From contig NC_057793.1 in NCBI RefSeq assembly GCF_014905175.1, positions 1,426,001-1,490,000 on the forward strand: a stretch of DNA of 64,000 bases, in the 5' to 3' direction. Of the stretch, positions 1 through 11,701 are shown piece after piece; positions within the stretch are counted from its first letter, which is position 1, and the number at the start of each line of letters is the position of its first letter. The position numbers were made by a program, and so were the translations under genes. The DNA comes from Aphidius gifuensis (Eukaryota > Arthropoda > Insecta > Hymenoptera > Braconidae). The notes under the pieces were generated by a model. It saw only the letters and a program-made list of their open reading frames with translations. It did no database searches and had not been told where the DNA came from.

Positions 1-2991
1 TTTATTATTATTTTCATCCCTTTGTTATGTTTATTATATAAATAATCATTTAAAAAATGTCTTATTTCTTCAACAGATTTTAGATCTTTATATTTTTTTT
101 ACAAATACAAAAATAAAAAATACATAACTACAAGTATTTACAAATTGTAAAATAAATTTATAAAAAATTTTTTATTATTATTATTTAAATAATATATTTA
201 ATTTTAATATTGTCAGTAATTTTTTATTTTTATTATTTTTTTATATAACTGAACGACTATTCTATAATGCTCTAATAGTTAATGCAAAACCATTAGTCAA
301 ACCGTCGGCACGGTATTCTCATCGTTGCACACGAAAGAGAAATTTTCGATTTTAAATCGCTACATTTATCATGCAAGCAGGCGCATATGACACCATTCTG
401 ATTTTATTTTACCCCGTTAATATATATATACATATTACATAGCTCTATCTTTATATATATCTTTTTCTATTTCTCATGTATGTATATGTCTATACACACA
501 CAATATTTAAAAAATAAAATATATATATTTCCCACATTTCACATCACCTGCATTCTACATATATATTTTTTTTCATATATATATTAACAAAAGTCATATA
601 GCAACATGCCAAAATACATTTTACAATATCAATCATTCATTATACATTGTCAATTTTTTTTTTTCATGGAAATTAAATTATGAAATTTTATTATTCATTG
701 TTTTTAAATTTAAAAATAAAATGAATAATTGATATTTTAATTTAAACGAGATAATTATTATTTATATTATGTAATTATTTATTTTAAATTATTTAAAAGA
801 ATAAAAAATTAATAACACGATTTTTTACAATTTTAATTAATTAATTAATTAATTTTTTTTAAATAAATTTACAATAATAATTATGTAAAATATATTTAAG
901 ATAATATAAAAAATTCATTGAGAGGTTAATAAAGATTGAGATATACCAAAATGAACAACTTCTCAATGGCTTATTGGCTTAAGTTTAAACGTCGTTCCAC
1001 ACCAGATGCGCTAATTAATTTTCCCCATTCCTAAAATATTCTCAATATTGCCTAGTCAAACGTATGCAATTTAAATGCCTACATGTTTGACTAAATACCT
1101 CGTTATTTTCATTTCAAATAATCACTAATTATTTATATCTTTTTGACATGAAAAAAATACTAAAATAATTTTAAAAAATTTAACTTTCTTATTGTTTTTT
1201 TAATTAACAATATATTCTCTATTATGAAAAGAACAGTTGTCATCGATAATTATGAGAGAGAGAGATAGATAGAATATGTGTAAGTGTGTTAGATTATTTT
1301 TTTTTCAAAAAAAATAAAAAAAAGGTATCAGGAATTTGAGGCAAATATTTCCTGGCATAGACCAAGTGCGTTGTTCACGTGGTCTATGCTAGATTATATT
1401 GGCCCCAAACACGACTGGAAATCACCACAAATTCTGCAGTTTTTCTTCAATAAAAGAATGATAACATTATCAACTAGGTTTTGAACTCGAGACCACAAGC
1501 ACAATAGGCAGGGCTCTTGCTGACTTAACCGTCAACTAACTCGATAATCAAACAATCATAAAAACTAGTACTAATAAAAAATGTTATTGTTTCTATTTTT
1601 TAATCAATTTAAAATGATTAATTATTCATCAATTAATTATAGCTATTGAATACATTTTAATATTTAATGTAGTATTTAGAAAAAATAATAAATAATTTTT
1701 TTTTATAATAATTTGTGCATACATGTGTAGTTTAAGTATGCAATTGTATGAAAATTTAACTAAAACAATAAACCGCTTTGTTGGACATATAACAGTATGG
1801 TATATGTAGAATAACCAAAACATTGATTTATATATATCGAGTAATAAATTAACGAAGCGTCCGAATAACATCCTGTATATATTATGTCCATATCAAACAA
1901 GAATTTTCAAAACAAACGTATATATGTTTGTCTTGCGTGCTCAACCGTTAACACAATTTGTACCATGCAAATTTATTAAATGTGCAAAAGTTAATTCACA
2001 CACACACATGCATATATTTATAAATACAAAAATTTTATTTTTTTTAAATTCAATTTAAAAATTTGTATAAATAAAAAAATATTTAACAGTCATTATTTAT
2101 TTTTTTAAATGAAAAATTATTTTTAAAAAAATCTCAACTATTTTTAAATAATTTAAAAAAATACAATTAAACTTTTAAATAATTTTTTTTTTAAATAAAA
2201 AATAATAATTAAAAATTAAATTAATTTTTTTCCATAAATTTATTTAAAAAAAAAAAAAAAACAATTAATTTTAAATTTGATTTTCAAGTGATTATTTTAT
2301 TGAAAAAAAAAAAAGAAAAAAAAAAGTATTTAATTTTCTAAAAGTAATAGTAATAAATGAATAAATTTTTTCTTTTTTTTTCCATATCGAGTTGACTTTT
2401 TTTGTTACAAATAAATAAAGAAAAAAGAATTTATTTTGTTGCCCTCTGTATATGGGTTTTACATTTATTTGACTACCTGTCGTATTAAAAAATAAAAAAA
2501 AAAAAAAATATTGTAATCCATAAACATGCTATTAATAATGCTACATATTTTCGATGAATTGAATGATCCCCCCATAGTTACATCTGGAAATTGTTGTGAC
2601 AGTATTCAGGGGTGTTTGGGGTCTAGCTATTTGTATTCTCCGACCTTCATTTAAACATACATGTCCTTATACCCATAGATTTATCTCACAATAAGAAAAT
2701 AAGTCGATACTTCATCGACGATAAAAAAAAAAAATAATAAATAGATTAAATAAAAAAATAATATTCAATTGTTACCAAAAATAAAAATCCATTTTGAATA
2801 TTATTTTATATAAATTTAATTTTTTTCATTCAATAACAAATTATTTCCACGCCATTTAATTGCCATATATTTTCATGAAAAAAAAAAATAAGACATATTC
2901 AAATGAATAAAGAATAAATTTGTTTAAAAAAAAAATATTAAATTTTAATTAATTTTACATGAAAAAAATTTCCATTATTTTTTTTTTCTCT
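1..2991. other. Intergenic region without a recognisable gene
   Basis: No coding region is supported here. Most of it is A/T homopolymer and dinucleotide sequence, with short ORFs that look random. Three islands are less AT-rich: about 285-420, 940-1110 and 2560-2690. They show no splice-flanked reading frame and may be untranslated or regulatory sequence of neighbours. One SINE-like element (1322-1565) is listed separately. Confidence 0.6.
1322..1565 (-). mobile_element. tRNA-derived SINE-like element
   Basis: Read on the minus strand, the right end starts like a tRNA: a loose A-box-like stretch near 1510-1540, followed by a good B box (GTTCAAAACC, minus strand of about 1477-1486) in the context TCGAGTTCAAAACC. 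The body continues to 1322, contains a strong hairpin at 1355-1389 (arms GCATAGACC and GGTCTATGC) and ends in an A/T-rich tail at 1299-1322. This order (pol III promoter, body, A/T tail) is that of a tRNA-derived SINE. No second copy is visible in the window and no clear target-site duplication was seen, so the call is tentative. Confidence 0.45.
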
Positions 2992-4853
2992 TTACATGGG
3001 TGTTTGTAATACACCTGAATAACCATATCCTTGTGGTCCAAAATTTCGTACATAGCATTCTATTTAAAATGAAAAAATCATATTAATATTTTATAATTTA
3101 TATCAGTAACTCATTGTAAAATAAAAATAATTATTTAAACTCACGTTTGCAATAAATTTCACCACAATTTTCATGATATGTTAGTGTCTCCAGAGGTTTT
3201 CGACAGCAGTGGCAGCTGAAACAGATGCTGTGATAGGGTACTCCTGATGCAAACTAAAAAAAAAAATAAAAAAACCGATGATAAATTGTTCTGTTATTAA
3301 TTAGTATAAATAATTTATATAATTGTTATTTTTATTTTCAAACTTACATGCATCTCAGCATGATAAACTTTTTTACCGCATCTTTGGCAATCGAGACCAC
3401 CTCCACCAAGGCACTCACATCCGACGGGAGTTTTTGGCTGACATTCATTACATACCTGTTCATTGTCTGGTGTTTGACGATGTTTTTTTGATGCACAAGA
3501 ATTTATTGAAGAATTATTATTTTGCCTATGACATCTGTTAAATTAAATACAAAATGAATTTTAAATATTTATTTTTTTAATAAATAGCATTACCTATTTG
3601 TATCAATAACTGGAGGATAATAATGAACACGACGATTTGATGCAATTGGAGTTGTACATGTTCTAGCTGGTAAACATGATTGACCTGGTTTACCACAACT
3701 ACCACGACAACCACCACCACATGAACCACCACTACCACATCTTTGTGATCCTGATCCACATGATGTTCCTTCATGTGTCGCAATTTTATCACCTGATTCA
3801 TAATTATGATGTGTTTTTAAACAACAACCATTGTCTTTATTATTTGTTGATGTATTATCACGATTACAACAACATCCAGAACCTCCACGTAATCTTTTTT
3901 CATTTATTTCAATTGATTTATCAATTAAATCAATTGAATTTTCATTGTCATTGTCTTTTTTCATTATTTCATTTAATTTATCTTCTTCTTTGTATTTAAA
4001 TGACACTCGACGACAATTTGAGAGATTTTTTAAACACATTGGAACTGATGAATCCTCGTATTGTATATCTGCAAGTAATCTTGGAGAATCTAATCTAAAA
4101 ATCAATACTTAAAATTGATTTGTTTGTTTTTTTTTTAATTTAATTTTGTTTTTTTTTTTAAAAGGTAATTACGATTCAAGATTCAGAGACATGTTTTCTA
4201 TTTTTTTTGAATTTTCTGGTTTGTCTTGGCTGACTGGTGATGGCGGTGATGCATCAAGATGATGATTGTTTAAACTTTTAAAAATAAAGCTTAAATTAGT
4301 GTTATTTATTTTTATTTTTTTTTTGTTGATTTTTATAGCTTACTTTTGGGATTTGTGGTCCGAGTGATTTTGTAAAGATGTTATTGAACATTCACTACTG
4401 GAATTTGTTTCTTCATCATCATCATCAGATGATTCGTTGGCAGCATCTTTAAATTTTGATGTCCATTCAGAATTATTGTCAGTGAAAGTTTCAGCTAAAC
4501 AGCAACAACAACAACAGGTTATATCTTTTTTTTCTTGTATTATTTCTGGTCGTTTTGATGTTGTTGGTCGCGGACAACACTTTCTACAAAATAAATCACC
4601 TTCATACGTTATTACAGTACAACTATCCAATAATTTTCTACAATTGCCTAAAAAAATAAATTTTAAAAATTAAAAATATGAAAAAGTCAAATACATTTTT
4701 AATATAATTTTTGTTTTGTTTTTAAATTAAAAAAAAAACATATGATTAACACTGACGACAAGAAAAACAGAGATTATGCCAAACTTTTCCAAGTGCAAGT
4801 TTTTCTTCAGCAAAATAAACATTACGTAAACAACGTGGACAAACACCAGGCAT
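2992..4853 (-). CDS. Two-LIM-domain protein, CRP/MLP (cysteine and glycine-rich protein) type
   Basis: Seven exons on the minus strand: 4751-4853, 4344-4647, 4173-4274, 3594-4094, 3348-3534, 3145-3253 and 2992-3059, all in frame, giving 457 aa. LIM1 (about residues 5-59) starts with CPRC and continues WHNLCFSCRQC to a closing CRKC. LIM2 (386-437) has CQRC, then YHSICFSCHCC and CKQC. It is followed by GPQGYGYSG, the glycine-rich tail that follows LIM domains in CRP/muscle LIM proteins, which act as scaffolds on actin and Z-disc proteins or in the nucleus. Between the domains lies a linker of about 320 residues, Ser/Asp/Glu-rich and then Cys/Gly-rich (runs CCCCCC, GSGGSCGGGC). It is far longer than the roughly 50-residue spacer of vertebrate CRPs. 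The family is clear; which insect paralogue this is, is not. Confidence 0.8.
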
Positions 4854-5400
4854 TTATAAAATTATAATTTAACTCTTATTTTATTTTTTTCAGTCAGTGG
4901 CATTTTTTTTTTTTTTTTTTCAAAAATAAAACAAAATAAAAAACAAAAAAAAAAACAATTTTTATATACATATTTTTAAATCTTGAATGGTAAACTACCA
5001 AATGTTGGCAAGTTGAAATTAAATTTATAGGCAAAGTAGAAAAGCGGCAAATTGAATACCCATGCCATAAATTAATTTAATTACAATTATACATTACATC
5101 ATATCGCATTAATTAAATCATCAAACACATTTTCAATAAGATTCAAATTATAATTTTATTGTTTTATAAATATATTGTATGAATTTAATTAAACGATGTT
5201 AATTAATATTTTTTCAAATTGATATTCAAATCGAAATATTGCTAGTATGAAATTTGTCTCCAAAATCATTCTCAAATGTAGCAAAACATTATTCCAGTCT
5301 AAAAAATAAAATTATATTAATTAATAATTAAATCAATATACAGTATATACCTATAGTATGAACTTAAATTAAATAAATTAAAATTTACCATTTAATTTTA

Positions 5401-6124
5401 TTACACAGCTAGTATCATTGTGTGAAATTTCGATAAATTGAAAGCTGGCTTGGCACGTTGTCTACGTAATGCTTTGTATTCATCCAAAGTTAATTTCTTG
5501 GCTTCTTCATCAATTGGTGCATCTTCGATTGGTGTTTCACTTTCTTTGACTTCAGTTGATGCAGCTTTAACTTCACCCTCTGGTTTATCGGCTCCCCAAG
5601 AGTCTTGGTTTCCAGGATTCATGCTTTCTCTGATTAAAAATTAAAATAATAATTCATTAACATTTTGACACATTTTTTCTCAAATTTAGAAGAAAATAAA
5701 AAATTAATAAGGATTATTAGTTAACAAAATAATAAATAATTAAAGTTTTAGTATTTAAAATTCATTGAAGAAAAAAATAATAATAATAATATAAAATCAA
5801 CATTGAATTTATCAAAAACCAACTGGTAATTATAAAAAAAAAAAAAAAAAAAAACTAAAAATAAATAAGCAAAATAAACATACGTTTTGTCATAGCCTTC
5901 ACGACCACCACCACGACCATCACCGTGAGGTCCACCACATGGACGATAAATTTGGGAAATTATTCAATGAATTAATATTTATTACAATAAACAATAAAAT
6001 TAAAAAATAATTTTTTTTTTAACAAATATTAAAATAAACAATTACCTGTTTGACAAGATACGTGGCAAAATTGAAGTGCAATGAAGATTATTCCAAAGAA
6101 TAAAAAAACATTCTTGGGAGCCAT
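5401..6124 (-). CDS. Small secreted protein: Ig-gene-type signal exon joined to an HABP4/SERBP1 (Vig)-like tail
   Basis: Exon 1 (6046-6124, 79 nt, phase 1) encodes a signal peptide starting MAPKNVFLFFG and ending HVSC. It matches exon 1 of the Ig-like genes at 43061 and 51080 in length, phase and sequence. The last exon (5401-5629) encodes an acidic stretch and then KLTLDEYKALRRQRAKPAFN, the signature of the HABP4/PAI-RBP1 domain of Vig/SERBP1 RNA-binding proteins. The protein stops soon after (LAV), without the usual C-terminal continuation. The middle exon is uncertain. The only AG before the donor at 5883 gives a 13-nt microexon (5884-5896), which restores frame exactly (106 aa in total). 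But the upstream in-frame stretch 5897-5960 also looks like Arg/Gly-rich Vig coding sequence and has no AG acceptor. Secretion of such a tail would be unexpected. The gene could be a new chimera or a decaying one. Confidence 0.55.
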
Positions 6125-6261
6125 GGCTGTGCTTAATTTAACTGATTAAAAAAGACTGTGGTTTAGTCCAAAAATTGTACACCTTTATATAGGCAACTAG
6201 TTCACATTATGTTAAAATATTTTGTCATTCTAAAAACGTCCTACTGATGTGGCATTATGAG
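6125..6261 (-). promoter_or_regulatory. TATA promoter of the conserved signal-exon cassette (copy 1)
   Basis: On the minus strand there is a TATA box TATATAAAGG starting at 6191, 67 bp before the ATG, followed by GTACAA. About 60 bp further upstream lies CTCATAATGCCACATCAGTAG (6241-6261). The same elements in the same order precede the Ig-like genes at 43061 and 51080. The sequence between them also matches in part (for example AACATAATGTGAA against AACATATTGTGAA). Confidence 0.7.
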
Positions 6262-7043
6262 TTTTTTTTTTTTTTCTTCTATTCTATTTTTGTCATGTGT
6301 TTAGGAGATTTGTTATAAGCAAATTCGATGATTAGTTGGTCAAATGACTAATACACAATATTTTATAAATAAAAAAATAAAATACTATGGTAAGACGCTT
6401 AGCGTTTATCCCACCTTCGTAAGAAAAAAATTTTATTTATAATTTGCGTATTAAATTTACAATAATATACAATTACACAAATTGTTTTAAATATAATAAA
6501 TATTTTATTCAAGTTAATTGATGATAAAAATATGATACAAAAAAATGATTTAATTTATTAGTTACAATTTTCAGAGAGAAGTAGATTTTAATTTATACTA
6601 ATCAATATATTTTTTCATTCAATTATAATATTTTGTTTATATATATAATATTGTCAATAAAAAAACAATAAGAAAATTAATTTTTCTTAAATATTTTTAT
6701 CATTCGATACAGGTGTAATTTATTTTTTTTTCTAATAAATTTAGAAATGTTAAATTTAGAAATAAATTTATTTATTTAAATTTATATCATCATCATCAAC
6801 AAAATAAAAAGAAACCTACATTATCAACATTCAAGTTAGGTTAGTCCAACAAAACAAATAAAAAAGAAAAAAAAAAAAAAAACTTTTGACATCATCCCAT
6901 TTCTAACAGAGAAAAAAATAAAAATATGTATTATTTTGTGTCAAATGACGAGAATAAAAGTGACTAAACCAAAGAGGATATTAAATATTAAAAAAAAACA
7001 TTTGTTATTATAATTAATATTATAAATAAATAAAAAAAAAAAT
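6262..7043. other. Divergent intergenic region between the small secreted gene and TMEM115
   Basis: No reading frame is supported. The sequence is A/T-rich with T and A runs. The last 100-200 bp must hold the TMEM115 promoter and 5' untranslated region, but no TATA box is obvious there. Confidence 0.5.
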
Positions 7044-8360
7044 ATGTCAACGATGAAAGGCCTGAGTAGAAATATGCCATATTTTCAACAACAATTTGCA
7101 GCATTATTAGGCAACACAAGTGCAAGTGTCAAATTTATATGTATTGTTGTTTTAATATCATATTGTTTATCATACATTGAACAAATGATAATTGCATTAA
7201 GTGTAACACCAGGTTATTTAAAACCACCAGCATTTTGGATATGGACAGCATTTACATTTTGTTTTTTGGAAATTCATTTATGGGAAGTATGTATTGACAT
7301 TGTAACTGTTGGTTTATGTGGTAAATTAATTGAGCCATTATGGGGTGCATTTGAAATGATGTTATTTTTTGCAATTGTTAATTTTGGTGTTGCAATAATA
7401 TCATCATTATTTTATCTATTTTTATACATGTGTACAAGTGATACTGATTTATTATTTGGTACTCATATACATGGATTGGCTGGTTATCTTGCTGGTAATT
7501 ATCAATTGTAATTAACAATAAATCATCATCAACTTTATCATTAATATTATGTTAATTGCAATTTTTAGGTGTAACAGTTGCTGTCAAACAAATAATGCCT
7601 GATACAATATTAGTTAAAACACCTATGGGAAAAATAACAAATAGAAACATACCATTAACTGTATGGTTTTTTAGTTTACTATTTTGGATTGTTGGTGCAC
7701 TTGAAGGTACACATCCAACAATGTTTTTAAGTGGTATTATTGTATCATGGATTTATCTGAGATTTTATCAAAAACATACCAATGGAACAAGAGGTGATAT
7801 GGCTGATAATTTTACTTTTGCAAGGTGAATTTTCATTTATATTTTTTTATATTTATTCAATTTAATAAATGGACATTGAGCATATGTTTTTTTGTTATTT
7901 TTTAGCTTCTTTCCAAATGTATTACAGCCACCAATTGCTGTTGTGAGCAATACTGTTCACAGTTTTTTTGTTAGAGTTGGATTATGCAGAAAAGTTGTTA
8001 GACGTTTTGACATGTCAAATGCACCACCTGGTCTTGTTGTTTATTTACCTGGTATTGATCCACAAGACAGTGAACGAAGAAGGTTATTATGATTGTTTTA
8101 TTATTTTATTAGACTTGATTTAATTTGTTTATTTATTTATTTTATGCTTTGTTGTTTATAGACAAATTGCATTGAAAGCATTGAGTGAACGATTGAGCAA
8201 GGATCATTCAAAACCCTGGCAACAAGATAGAAATAAAAAACACTTGTCAAATGCTGTATCAATTGCTATACCAGAATCACCAATACCCAAGCCACTTGTT
8301 TCTCCACTTATTCCACAAATGAATGCAAATATTCACAGTCACATGACATCAAATACGTGA
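7044..8360 (+). CDS. TMEM115: TMEM115 homologue, Golgi rhomboid-like membrane protein
   Basis: Four exons (7044-7494, 7569-7824, 7906-8082, 8162-8360) join in frame to 360 aa. The N-terminal half has several hydrophobic segments (about residues 28-50, 60-80, 100-140 and after 155), in the rhomboid-like arrangement of the TMEM115/DUF1751 family. Characteristic stretches include SVTPGYLKPPAFWIWTAFT, the WEV-containing loop, HGLAGYLAGVTVAVKQ and the cytosolic FFPNVLQPPIAVVSN. The C-terminal tail is hydrophilic. In animals this protein sits in Golgi membranes, interacts with the COG complex and affects retrograde Golgi-to-ER traffic. The ATG at 7044 is the first in frame after the A-rich leader, and the length is close to the human protein (about 350 aa). 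Confidence 0.9.
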
Positions 8361-9337
8361 TCAAGTTAATTAATTTTAAATTAAATTTTTCGATCATAAT
8401 TTTTGATCAATCTTCAAGTCAATAGTACATTAAACAAAAACTAATTGTTTTTGAATTTTTTTGCATATGACTTAACGTGGTTATCTCATTTATTATATTT
8501 TAAATAAATAATTCTTCATAATATTGAGATTTAATAATTTTTTTTTTTTTTTTTTTTTTTTATAAATACATGTGGATATTAATAACAAAAATATTTCGAA
8601 ATTTTCTTTTTCACTATTCCTCGTTTTTTTTTTTTTTTTTGTGTATTGTTTATTTAACAAAAAAAAAAAAAAATACACAAAATTAATATTTATTTCTTTT
8701 TTTATGTATAAAAATTATAGTTGATTTTTGAAAAAAAAATAATATTATTTTCTACACGTTGAAATGTAAATAAAAAAAAAAAAAATTATCTCGTGATTTT
8801 ATTGTTAAAGAAACATGTAATTTCTGAGTGTCGTAGAAATTTTCTTCTCACTTTTTCATTAAATATATTTTGTCTTCCGCTAAATAACATTCAACTGATC
8901 ATTTCAAAAACAAAAAAATTGTATAAATGTTGATAAATATTAATTTAATAGAGGTTAACGACTGACATGTTTTTTTCTGTGGCTGAATGAAAAATAAAAA
9001 AATTAATAATCACAAAACAAAAAAAGAATCGACACATTGAAACAATAAATAATAACTTCTTCTAAAATATCAAATTTTCTAGAGAATAATAAAAATAAAA
9101 AAACCAATTAAATAATTAAAAATTCTCTAAATTAAATTAAAAAAATAAAAAAAAACATTTTTAAAAAAATGAAGACGTTTATTGTTCGTAAAACAAATTG
9201 TTTATCGGTATAATGCCAAAAAAAAAAAGAAATAAATCAAATAAAAGATTATTATTATGTATATTAAACTTTGTCGATAATTTATCATTGCAACAATATA
9301 TAATAGTAATAATAATTAATGACAAATAATCCCAGGT
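8361..9337. other. Convergent 3' flanks of TMEM115 and Hakai
   Basis: Nothing coding is seen. The region consists of A/T homopolymers and probable 3' untranslated sequence, with polyadenylation-like AATAAA motifs on both strands. Confidence 0.5.
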
Positions 9338-10890
9338 TCATCTGTAAAATTGTTGTTGTTGATGTTGATTCCACTGAGTTTGAGATGGCACTTGTTGCTG
9401 TGCATACTGTCCATCTTGTATATATCCATTTGGTGATGGACGAATATTTCCACTCGTTGCAACATATTGTCCTTGTCCTTGTTGTTGCTGTTGTTGTTGC
9501 TGTTGTTGTTGTGATGGATAACCAACTTGTCCAGAATAATAATTTTGATTTTGTGATACTGTTGGAGGAGGTACACTATATCCATAACCAACTTGTGCTT
9601 GTTGATAATAATGATGACTCTGTTGTTGTTGTTGCTGTTGTTGTTGTGGATGAATATCATGATTAATTGAATTATCTTGTATTGGAACAGTTATTAAATT
9701 TGTTCTCATTGTTGTACTTGTTGTACTTGAGCTATTTTGAGTATAATTTTGCATTGTCATTATTTGTTGTGGTCTATGTTGTTGTTGCTGTTGCTGTTGT
9801 TGTTGTTGTCGATGATCAACAGACGTTTGATTTGTTGATGAATTAACTCTTGGATCATTACCTAATTGTGGTTGTTGTGATACCATATGTGATTGTATTT
9901 GTTTGATTCTAATTGGATTCATCATTCCAGGTGTTACTTTATTTATAATTGACGTATCAATATCTGTTTTAGTATGAGTAAATAATGATGTTTGATCAGT
10001 CTGATTTGTTGATAATGTTGTTGGAGGTACTAATATATGTCGATGATTTATATGAGCCTAAAAAATATATCAAAAACAATAATATTAATTGACATTTAAT
10101 AACTTAAAAAAAAAAAGATATTGTAATAATTACTTGTAAATCACGTTGACTCAGGTACGTTCTTCGACATCCAGCATTACCATATCTAGTACCACCATGT
10201 GTACACATAAATACAGTACCTAAACCAGTTTGTTCAACTCTTGATACTTTATCCATACAACGTGGACATACTTTATCTTCACGTTTACCACATGATAAAC
10301 AAAAAACATGTTTACATGGTATCATACGTCCATAAATGAGTATTGGTTTTAAACATTTATCACAACAATGTATCATTGGATTTAATACTTTTTCACCAAT
10401 TAAATTAACACGATGATCCCAACGTAATCTTAACATTGGTTCTGGTGGACCTCTATTTAATGTTGTAAATGTTGGTGCTTCTAATTGTGATATATCAGCT
10501 TCTAAATCAAATTCTGTTGCTATTGGTGTTGTTGTTATTGTTGTTATTGTTGTTGTTGATGTTGTTGATAATGGTAATTGTGTTGTTATATTTTTTTTAT
10601 CATCTTGTTCTAATTTTTTATCAATTTCCATTGGTGTTTCTTCAGTATTTATTAATGGTGATGTTTCTTCATCATCACTTTCAATTACCTAATTAATTAT
10701 TTATCAACAACAAATAAATAAAATTTTATTAATAACAATTAACTATTATATAGGTATATTTTAACATTTATTTTTATTATGATGATACCTTCATTGGTTT
10801 TTTTGTACGTCCTCTAACACGTCCTCTAGCTCTTCCACGACCTCTTCCTCTTGCTCTACCTCTCATTTTTTTACCACTATCTTCATCCAT
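9338..10890 (-). CDS. Hakai: Hakai, RING-type E3 ubiquitin ligase (CBLL1 homologue)
   Basis: Three exons (10789-10890, 10134-10688, 9338-10057) give 458 aa. The start is a basic RG-rich stretch (RGRARGRGRGRARGR). The RING finger spans about residues 143-178: CDKC, then C-x-H-x2-C-x2-C, then CPRC. The atypical C2H2 that in Hakai helps form the dimeric HYB phosphotyrosine-binding domain follows at about 196-226 (FMCTHGGTRYGNAGCRRTY, then HINHRH). The C-terminal half is Gln/Pro-rich and low in complexity, with several CAA/CAG runs. Hakai ubiquitinates phosphorylated E-cadherin in mammals. It is also a subunit of the m6A writer-associated complex (MACOM, with WTAP/Fl(2)d, Virilizer, ZC3H13/Flacc) in flies. 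The gene is divergent from the SLC44 gene at 11702. Confidence 0.92.
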
Positions 10891-11701
10891 TTTAATTAAT
10901 TATTATTAATATATTATAAATACAACAATTATTTATAAACTAATTATTACACTTTTATATATACAAATATTATCATTAAATAAGGTTATGTTTTTATATG
11001 ACACTGTAGCATCATCCAGACATAATTATAGATTCACCAACACCATCAACACTCAATGACTCTCTATTGAACATATTATTATTATAATTTTCCCTCCAAA
11101 TTGCTCCAAATATTGTACAATTTATTCACTATAATATTATTGTTTAAATTCTATTAAATATTATACTGTTTTTATTATTTTCGCAGGTGCTAGAGCCATT
11201 TGTTTATGCTTTCATAGGAAAAAAAAAAAAACAACAACAAAATATTATCACTCTTTTGGGCATCAAGTAGGGGGGTCAGGAGTTAAAAAAAAAAAATATA
11301 GTGTGTTGAGAGATGACAAGTTGAGATAACAACAACAACCAGTGAGAAGCTGGACTAAATTATTTCGAAATTTTTCGATTGGTTGCTGGAGAAAGAAAGG
11401 GAGTGTTCCCCCTAGATGATGATGATGATGAAGAGAAGAGAGAGATAAATAATACAATATCCCCAGAATAATAATGTATCAAAAAGAAATAAAAAAAACA
11501 GCGCTTCGATTTCTCGAATCGCGTCCAGAATCATCTAAATCGACGCCTTCATTCCAAAACATTGATTATTTTTTTTTAAATAATCCTCTAGTAGTAATTG
11601 TTGTGTTCCATTTTTTTTTTACTCCAAAATATTACTCCAATTTTTTATTTAATTAGATAAATCCTAAACAAGTGTTGATTGTTTTATTTGGCTAATAAAA
11701 A
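10891..11701. promoter_or_regulatory. Divergent promoter region between Hakai and the SLC44 gene
   Basis: About 800 bp separate the two start codons. The right half (about 11230-11540) is less AT-rich than its surroundings, with purine-rich tracts, an ATG-ATG microsatellite near 11418 and GCGCTTCGATTTCTCGAATCGCG near 11500-11525. The latter contains the inverted pair CGATTTC/TCGAATCG. It probably holds the 5' untranslated region and promoter of the SLC44 gene. No TATA box was found. Confidence 0.45.

Noticed and set aside
8493..8678. Lys-rich minus-strand frame downstream of TMEM115
   Set aside because: Made of T homopolymers read backwards, with no coding character.
9316..9666. Open frames overlapping the Gln-rich end of Hakai on both strands
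   Set aside because: They are shadows of CAA/CAG repeats. The Hakai frame joins the RING exon in frame and explains the sequence.
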